Of a stretch of 61,219 nt of DNA, positions 56,346 to 61,219 are shown in pieces. The notes below the pieces were generated by a model that had not been told where the DNA came from, searched no databases, and was given only the letters and a program-made list of their open reading frames with translations. The stretch is from the NCBI GenBank assembly GCA_024742705.1, contig JANSXZ010000024.1, forward strand, positions 1 through 61,219. Direction: 5' to 3'. The stretch is from Paracoccaceae bacterium. Lineage in GTDB: Bacteria; Pseudomonadota; Alphaproteobacteria; Rhodobacterales; Rhodobacteraceae. Position numbers and translations under genes: made by a program. Position 1 is the first letter of the stretch. The number at the start of each line of letters is the position of its first letter.

Positions 56346-56937
56346 GAGAAAGCTCCTTTTGAACCTGGTAGGCAAATGCGTCGATGGCATCGGTTATGTT
56401 GATAAGAAGCGAATCGAGGTTGACCTCGCGCTCTTCGCGGCCGACCCGCAGGAAGGCTTGCCCTTCCATCAGTGTGGCGTCACCGATGATGCGCACGGGC
56501 ATCGCCAGGTCAGCGGGCAACAGCGCCTCGACGGCGGGCAGGCTGTCGGGTGCGGTGACGATCTCTACGGGCATTGCACCCTGGTGCGCCGTAATTGTCT
56601 GAAGCTCTTCCACCACCACGGCCCCGAGTGAACGGTGCACCGCGCGGGGCAGCATCTGGTGGGTTATGGCCTGCAAGACAGGTGCCACAGATCCAAGCAT
56701 CTGTGTGTAGGCTTCCTGATAAGTGAACGACAGATCCTGCAGGTTGCGCGACAGTTGCGTCGACAGGCGCATGTGATCGTCATCCTGCGCCTTGACCGCA
56801 TCCTCCCAGCCAGCGGAATAGCCATTCTCGAATGCGGTCAGTTTCTGTTCTTCAAGTTCCATGTTTTCTTCGTCTTGTCCGGTTGCGAACAACCGACCGC
56901 CTGGCCCGAAATCCTCAAGCAGATGGGCAATGGTCAT
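56338..56937 (-). CDS. fliH: Flagellar export ATPase regulator FliH
   Basis: A 199-residue helical protein with N-terminal low-complexity sequence, a coiled-coil-like middle (KLTAFENGYSAGWEDAVKAQ) and a C-terminal domain containing PVRIIGDATLMEGQAFLRVG as in FliH/YscL proteins. It is weakly conserved, and gene order between fliF and fliN supports the call. It overlaps fliF as ATGA. Confidence 0.82.
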   Translation of the reverse strand: MTIAHLLEDFGPGGRLFATGQDEENMELEEQKLTAFENGYSAGWEDAVKAQDDDHMRLSTQLSRNLQDLSFTYQEAYTQMLGSVAPVLQAITHQMLPRAVHRSLGAVVVEELQTITAHQGAMPVEIVTAPDSLPAVEALLPADLAMPVRIIGDATLMEGQAFLRVGREEREVNLDSLLINITDAIDAFAYQVQKELSHG

Positions 56938-58556
56938 CTGGCGGTCTCCTCATCTTCTTCTTCCAGCCAGCTGCGCAGGATCTCTACGGTCTCTTCCTGG
57001 CGTTGGCCGATCAGATGGCGCAGGCGTTCAACAGGATCGGCATCCGCGGAGGCCAGCGACGCAAAGTCGGCAACGCCCATATCCAGCCCATCGCCAAAAC
57101 CGGCATCCCCGGAGTCGGCGATCTCACCGGTGAGCGCTGCCATCTCCGGGGCGTCGGGGCCCGCTTCAACCGTTCTGGGGCCGGGCGGCAGGGCCGCAGG
57201 CTCGAATGGCGTCCCCTCGGGCGCCTTCGCCAGGATTGGCCGTACGACGAACAGCCCCAGTATCAGCGTGACCAACGCCAGAACCGCCATCTGCACCAGC
57301 GCCATGGGATCGAAACTGAAGCCGTCCAGAAAGGATTGTGAAGCCGGCGTGCCCAGGGGCGCGATAGCGGGAAGATCCATGCTGCGCAGCGTAATCACAT
57401 CGCCCCGCGCCTCGTCAAAGCCGACCGCAGAAGCCACCAGATCGCGCAGGGCGGCAAGCTCGGCATCGGGGCGGGGTACAAAGCCGGATTGCGCGTCCGG
57501 ACCGTTCTGCGGCAGCCCGTTCACCAGAACGGCGACCGAAAGCCGCTTGACAGCGCCTGGCGCGCGCAACACCTCCCGTTCGGTTTCTGACACCTCATAG
57601 TTCACCCGCTCGCGGGTTTCGCTGGTCTCTGCCGATCCGCCTGCGCCATTCGCGGCATCGCCGTCCGGCAGGTTGGATGCGACGGTCACATCTCCGCCAG
57701 CGTCCGACGAGGTGTTCGAGCGTTCTTCTGTATCGGTGCTGACGGCAACGCGGCTATCGGGGTCGAACCGTCGTTCACGGATCGATTCGGTTTCCGTCAC
57801 CGTATCCACGCTGACCTCGACCACCGCATTTCCCGGTCCCACACGGGCCTCGACGAGGCGCTGAACCCGGTCGCGCAGCACCTGTGCCTTGTCCTGCGCC
57901 AAGGGAGTCGGCGCGGTCGCGTCATTCGATCCGATCAACCCGCCCGACGAATCGATCACGGTTACATCGTCTGCCGACAATCCGGCTACCGCCGAGGCAA
58001 CGAGGTGGCGAAACGCCTTGGCCTGCGCGGCGCTGATGGGTGCGCCAGTGGCGGTGATCGCAACCGATGCGGTGGGTTGCGCCGAGCGGGCAAAGGGGGT
58101 GGTGCCGCTGTTGGCGATATGGACGCGCGCCTGTGCAACGGAGGCGCTGGCGACGATCGTCCGGGCCAGTTCACCTTCCTTTGCGCGCCAATAGGCGGCA
58201 TCGAACATCTGCGACGTGGTGCCGAACCCGCTGAGTGAATCAAGCAGTTCATAGCCCCGCCCACCGGTTGCTGGCAGTCCTTCGCTGGCCAGGGTCATTC
58301 GCAGTTGATCGCGTTTCGTCGCGTCGACATAGATCGATCCGCCGCGCACATCGTAGGCCGCGCCGTTCTGTTCCAGCGCGCGGACAACTTCGCCCGCCGC
58401 GCTGGTTTCCAGACCGGCATAAAGCAATGACATCGAAGGTGTCGCCGCCAACCGCGACAACGCCAGAACCGAGGCGAACACGCCGATCGTAGCAAGTATG
58501 ACGATCGCGCGGCGACGCCCGTCCAACCCGGCCCAGACATTTCTGATCTGCTGCAC
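56934..58556 (-). CDS. fliF: Flagellar MS-ring protein FliF
   Basis: A 540-residue ring protein with an N-terminal membrane segment (RRAIVILATIGVFASVLALSRL), a YscJ-like domain (SLLYAGLETSAAGEVVRALEQNG), ring-building motif region 2 (RVHIANSGTTPFARSAQPTASV), a second membrane segment near 420-440 and a C-terminal cytoplasmic tail. Slightly shorter than enterobacterial FliF. First gene of the minus-strand flagellar operon, divergent from fliL. Confidence 0.94.
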   Translation of the reverse strand: MQQIRNVWAGLDGRRRAIVILATIGVFASVLALSRLAATPSMSLLYAGLETSAAGEVVRALEQNGAAYDVRGGSIYVDATKRDQLRMTLASEGLPATGGRGYELLDSLSGFGTTSQMFDAAYWRAKEGELARTIVASASVAQARVHIANSGTTPFARSAQPTASVAITATGAPISAAQAKAFRHLVASAVAGLSADDVTVIDSSGGLIGSNDATAPTPLAQDKAQVLRDRVQRLVEARVGPGNAVVEVSVDTVTETESIRERRFDPDSRVAVSTDTEERSNTSSDAGGDVTVASNLPDGDAANGAGGSAETSETRERVNYEVSETEREVLRAPGAVKRLSVAVLVNGLPQNGPDAQSGFVPRPDAELAALRDLVASAVGFDEARGDVITLRSMDLPAIAPLGTPASQSFLDGFSFDPMALVQMAVLALVTLILGLFVVRPILAKAPEGTPFEPAALPPGPRTVEAGPDAPEMAALTGEIADSGDAGFGDGLDMGVADFASLASADADPVERLRHLIGQRQEETVEILRSWLEEEDEETAR

Positions 58557-58616
58557 ATCAACCTCCGCTGAGCCCGGACGTTCTGCCCGGATGAGGCCAT
58601 CAATGACCGATCAGGC

Positions 58617-58631
58617 TTAACAATCGGTTAG
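58617..58631 (+). promoter_or_regulatory. CtrA-like site between fliF and fliL
   Basis: TTAA (58617-58620), 7 bases, then TTAG (58628-58631), one mismatch from the TTAA-N7-TTAA CtrA consensus, in the 123-base divergent region of the flagellar operons. CtrA controls flagellar genes in Rhodobacterales. No sigma-54 site (TGGCAC-N5-TTGC) was seen. Confidence 0.5.
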
Positions 58632-58679
58632 TGCCTGTCGGGTTAGAACGGTTTCGTGCAGCAGCGATGAGGTTCGAAA

Positions 58680-59165
58680 ATGACGGATGCAGCGGCCAGC
58701 CCGCCGGAACCAGGGGTAAAACGTTCCAAGCTACCGCTTTTGCTGGGAATATTCCTGGCGATGCTGGGGGGTGGCGCCGGCTATTTCAGTGTCAGCAGCG
58801 GGATCGTCAGGCTGGGCGAATCGCCATCCGAAACGGCCGAAACCGCCACACCCGGCGCGGCGCCCGAGGTTGAATATGTGCCCATCGATCCGATGATCAT
58901 TTCGCTGAACGACAACGGCAGCATCCTGCATCTGCGTTTCAGCGCACAGATCGAGGTCGACGCGCGGTACAAGGCGGACGTGACCAGGCTGATGCCGCGG
59001 ATCGTCGATGTTCTGAACACCTACATGCGGGCGCTCGACCTGGATGACCTGCGCGATGCGCAGGCGCTGACCCGCCTGCGGGTCCAGATGTTGCGGCGGA
59101 TCCAGGTGGTCGTCGGAGAAGGCCGGATCGGCGATCTGCTGATCATGGAATTTGTACTGAGTTAG
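58680..59165 (+). CDS. fliL: Flagellar basal-body protein FliL
   Basis: A 161-residue single-pass membrane protein (segment about 19-40) with a periplasmic FliL domain: YVPIDPMIISLNDNGSILHLRFSAQIEV, helix DVTRLMPRIVDVLNTYMRALDLDDLRD and end LLIMEFVLS. It stabilises the stator-rotor interface. First gene of the plus-strand set fliL-unknown-motE-motA. Confidence 0.92.
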   Translation: MTDAAASPPEPGVKRSKLPLLLGIFLAMLGGGAGYFSVSSGIVRLGESPSETAETATPGAAPEVEYVPIDPMIISLNDNGSILHLRFSAQIEVDARYKADVTRLMPRIVDVLNTYMRALDLDDLRDAQALTRLRVQMLRRIQVVVGEGRIGDLLIMEFVLS

Positions 59166-59176
59166 GAGAAAAACAG

Positions 59177-59548
59177 ATGGAAATCATTGCCGATATCCTG
59201 CTCGTTGCCGGCGCTCTGGGTGCCGGGTTCTATTGCTACATTCTTGCACGTCGGCTGAGCCGGTTCAACGATCTGGAAAAAGGTGTGGGCGGCGCGGTCG
59301 CCGTGCTGTCGGCCCAGGTTGACGATCTGACCCGCACGCTCACCGCCGCCCAGACCACCTCGGCGACATCGACGGATGCCTTGAACGATCTGACGAAACG
59401 GGCCGAAGGCGTCGCGCAGCGGCTCGAGCTGATGATGGCTTCACTGCATGACATGCCCGACGCGGACGGCCTGAGCGCGAAAGGCGCGCCCGCCCAGAAC
59501 CCGCCGCGCAAGGAAGAACCTGTCTTCATGCGCCACAGCCGAGGATAG
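59177..59548 (+). CDS. Small membrane protein of the flagellar cluster, function unknown
   Basis: 123 residues: a membrane segment at about 4-24 (IADILLVAGALGAGFYCYILARRL), a helical coiled-coil-like middle (about 35-90) and a polar tail. Similar small proteins sit between fliL and motA in alphaproteobacteria (possibly DUF6468; not certain). 11 bases after fliL and 5 bases before motE, so it is co-transcribed with motility genes. Confidence 0.7.
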   Translation: MEIIADILLVAGALGAGFYCYILARRLSRFNDLEKGVGGAVAVLSAQVDDLTRTLTAAQTTSATSTDALNDLTKRAEGVAQRLELMMASLHDMPDADGLSAKGAPAQNPPRKEEPVFMRHSRG

Positions 59549-59553
59549 ATACC

Positions 59554-60147
59554 ATGTTCAACAGCTTGTTCCGACGCAAGGCCCGCCGCCGCCAGGGGCG
59601 TGGCGTGCTTGTCCTCGTGACCGGTCTTCTGGTGGCTTCGGCCCTCGTCCGGCTGGCATCGGGGCCCGGTGCCGCCATCGCCCGTGAAACCGCACAGGCT
59701 GATGATCCGCCGCAGGCGATGGCGCAGGGGCAACCGGCCCTCGACATCGGTGCCGCGCTGGAAGCGTTTCAGCAAAGGGAGGAACGGCTGAAGTCCCGCG
59801 AGCGGCGGGTTGAGGACCGGATGCAGGCGCTGGCGCTTGCCGAACGCCAGATCGACGAGAAACTCGTCGCTCTGGAAGCCGCTGAATCCCAACTCCGCGC
59901 GACCCTGGCGGTTGCCGACAATGCCGCAGAGAACGACGTTGCACGGCTGACCACGGTTTACGAAAACATGAAACCCAAGGACGCTGCCAAGCTGTTCGAG
60001 GAGATGGATCCACAGTTTGCAGCAGGTTTTCTTGCGCGAATGCGCCCGGACGCCGCCGCCGGGGTCATGACCGGGCTCAGCCCCGCTGTCGCCTATTCGA
60101 TCAGTGTCATTCTTGCCGGACGCAACGCCAATGTGCCCATCCGATGA
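59554..60147 (+). CDS. MotE-like flagellar protein (MgtE_N-type domain)
   Basis: A 197-residue protein with an N-terminal membrane segment (about 17-37), a long charged helix (about 65-125) and a C-terminal MgtE/FliG-N-like domain (MKPKDAAKLFEEMDPQFAAGFLARMRPDAAAGVMTGL). MotE proteins help MotC and the stator in rhizobia. Its position between fliL and motA supports a motor role. Confidence 0.8.
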   Translation: MFNSLFRRKARRRQGRGVLVLVTGLLVASALVRLASGPGAAIARETAQADDPPQAMAQGQPALDIGAALEAFQQREERLKSRERRVEDRMQALALAERQIDEKLVALEAAESQLRATLAVADNAAENDVARLTTVYENMKPKDAAKLFEEMDPQFAAGFLARMRPDAAAGVMTGLSPAVAYSISVILAGRNANVPIR

Positions 60148-60222
60148 CATGAAAGTCCGATCAGGGTTTTCTTTACCGATTGCTGGGATGCTGACACCTC
60201 AGATGATTCACGGGGTATCGGA

Positions 60223-61092
60223 ATGATTGGTATAATTGGGATCGTGATGATCTTCGTCATGGTTTTCGGCGGCTACCTGGCTGCCGGCGGCAAGATGGGC
60301 ATTATCCTGAAATCACTTCCGTTCGAAATGATGATGATCGGTGGGGCCGCCGTTGGCGCCTTCATGATCAGCAATGACATGAAGGCGATAAAGCACACGC
60401 TCCGCGACATGGCGCGAGTGTTCAAGGGACCGCGCTGGAAGAACGAGGACTACCGCGACCTGCTGTGCCTTCTGTTCGAGCTGATCCGGATCGGCAAGCA
60501 GAACCCGGTCGCGCTGGAAGAGCACACCGAAAGCCCGTCCGAATCCTCGGTGTTCGGCAAGTATCCGCGGATCCTGAAGGATGCCGAGGCTGTGGAGCTT
60601 ATTTGTGACACGCTTCGCTCGGCCTCGATGAACTACGACGATCCGCATCAGGTGGAAGAGGTTCTGGAAAAGCGCATGGAGACAAGTCTGCACCATGCCA
60701 TGCACTCAAGCCACGCCCTCCAGACGGTCGCCGACGCCTTGCCGGCGCTCGGGATCGTGGCTGCCGTGCTGGGCGTGATCAAGACGATGGCATCGATCGA
60801 CCAGCCGCCAGAGGTTCTGGGAAAGTTGATCGGCGGTGCCCTCGTCGGAACGTTTCTTGGCGTGTTTCTTGCCTATGGCCTGGTCGGCCCCTTTGCCACG
60901 CGCCTGAAGGCTGTTGTCGAGGAAGACGCGCATTTCTATCAACTTATCCGTGAAGTCCTGGTGGCCAACCTGCATGATCACGCGACCAACATCTGCATCG
61001 AGGTGGGACGACAGAACACCCCTTCGCAGCACCGGCCCTCCTATTCCGATCTGGAAGAGGCGCTGAAAAGCCTCAAGCAGGACGCTGCGTAA
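60223..61092 (+). CDS. motA: Flagellar stator protein MotA
   Basis: A 289-residue stator subunit: four membrane segments (about 1-24, 30-48, 167-189, 203-225) with a large cytoplasmic loop. DALPALGIVAAVLGVIKTM and GGALVGTFLGVFLAYGLVGPF are the conserved pore helices. It appears complete (the C-terminal EEALKSLKQDAA tail is normal). The stop at 61090-61092 is only 8 bases from the end of an IS110-type transposase, so motB or other cluster members are not directly downstream here. Confidence 0.94.
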   Translation: MIGIIGIVMIFVMVFGGYLAAGGKMGIILKSLPFEMMMIGGAAVGAFMISNDMKAIKHTLRDMARVFKGPRWKNEDYRDLLCLLFELIRIGKQNPVALEEHTESPSESSVFGKYPRILKDAEAVELICDTLRSASMNYDDPHQVEEVLEKRMETSLHHAMHSSHALQTVADALPALGIVAAVLGVIKTMASIDQPPEVLGKLIGGALVGTFLGVFLAYGLVGPFATRLKAVVEEDAHFYQLIREVLVANLHDHATNICIEVGRQNTPSQHRPSYSDLEEALKSLKQDAA

Positions 61093-61100
61093 TGGGCAAG

Positions 61101-61219
61101 TCAAGCAGCATTTCGCTTCGGATCGAAGGTTTCACGCCGTTGCAGCATGGTCCACAGGACATTGACGCGGCGGCGTGCGAGGGCGATGAGGGCCTGGGTG
61201 TGGTGCTTTCCCTCTTTTC
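61101..61219 (-). mobile_element. IS110-family transposase, C-terminal end (partial)
   Basis: On the minus strand the window edge encodes KEGKHHTQALIALARRR then VNVLWTMLQRRETFDPKRNAA and a TGA at 61101-61103. The GKHHxxALIALARRRxNVLWAML segment is typical of the C-terminus of IS110/IS116/IS902 transposases (Transposase_20 domain). Only 38 residues are in the window. IS110 elements lack clear terminal inverted repeats, so the exact edge cannot be placed; it must lie between 61093 and 61100 or inside motA's last codons. Confidence 0.75.

Noticed and set aside
1..61219. tRNA, rRNA, CRISPR arrays, prophage or toxin-antitoxin genes
   Set aside because: None recognised on reading both strands; absence of small RNAs or tRNAs should be confirmed with a covariance-model scan.

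Overview
The window looks like a complete contig of about 61 kb from a GC-rich alphaproteobacterium of the Rhodobacterales (Roseobacter/Rhodobacter type). The evidence is the regB / senC-regA redox locus, the tsaE-amgK-murU-addB-addA-trxA block, hslVU, the hemD / mitofilin-like / hemY block, the tsaD-gpsA-YciI-EVE operon, a DUF2853 protein and a Rhodobacterales-style flagellar cluster with CtrA-like sites. Both ends lie inside insertion sequences: an IS5-type end at the left and the C-terminal end of an IS110-type transposase at the right. No rRNA, tRNA, CRISPR array or phage was recognised.

Left 28.9 kb (accessory, uptake and catabolism). After the IS5 end and a DUF932-like gene fragment comes a peptide/nickel-type ABC operon that has lost the 5' part of its first permease gene (dppB'-dppC-dppA-metallophosphoesterase-dppDF). 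A frameshifted sugar-phosphate isomerase-like pseudogene follows. Next is a glycerol-3-phosphate/sugar-type (Ugp-like) ABC operon with a second metallophosphoesterase, an endonuclease/exonuclease/phosphatase-fold enzyme, an MFS exporter and a 2H-type phosphoesterase. Four phosphoesterases from three unrelated folds beside two importers suggest uptake and hydrolysis of phosphodiester or phosphorylated organic compounds. Then comes a minus-strand glycine-betaine-type ABC system (proX-proV-proW plus an alpha/beta hydrolase) with a PLP enzyme of the D-cysteine desulfhydrase / L-cysteate sulfo-lyase family and a divergent LysR regulator. The last accessory block is a ribose-type ABC operon flanked by two paralogous SGNH esterases and controlled by a ROK-type regulator with a clear palindromic operator. 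In all four transporters the binding-protein gene is followed at once by a stable GC hairpin.

Centre (29-48.5 kb, housekeeping). On the minus strand: hslU and hslV; then trxA, addA, addB, murU, amgK and tsaE as one tightly overlapping operon; then a PAS-domain protein with a perfect TTAA-N7-TTAA site upstream; then regB, divergent from senC and regA. After that come a GNAT and an HD hydrolase, ahcY (with an intrinsic terminator buried in a convergent GNAT gene) and DUF2853.

Right (48.7-61.2 kb). The EVE-YciI-gpsA-tsaD operon faces away from hemD, a mitofilin-like gene and hemY. The flagellar region has fliF-fliH-fliN-fliP on the minus strand, divergent from fliL, a small membrane protein, a motE-like gene and motA. 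The IS110 element starts within a few bases of the motA stop, so the rest of the flagellar cluster is either displaced or lies on another contig.
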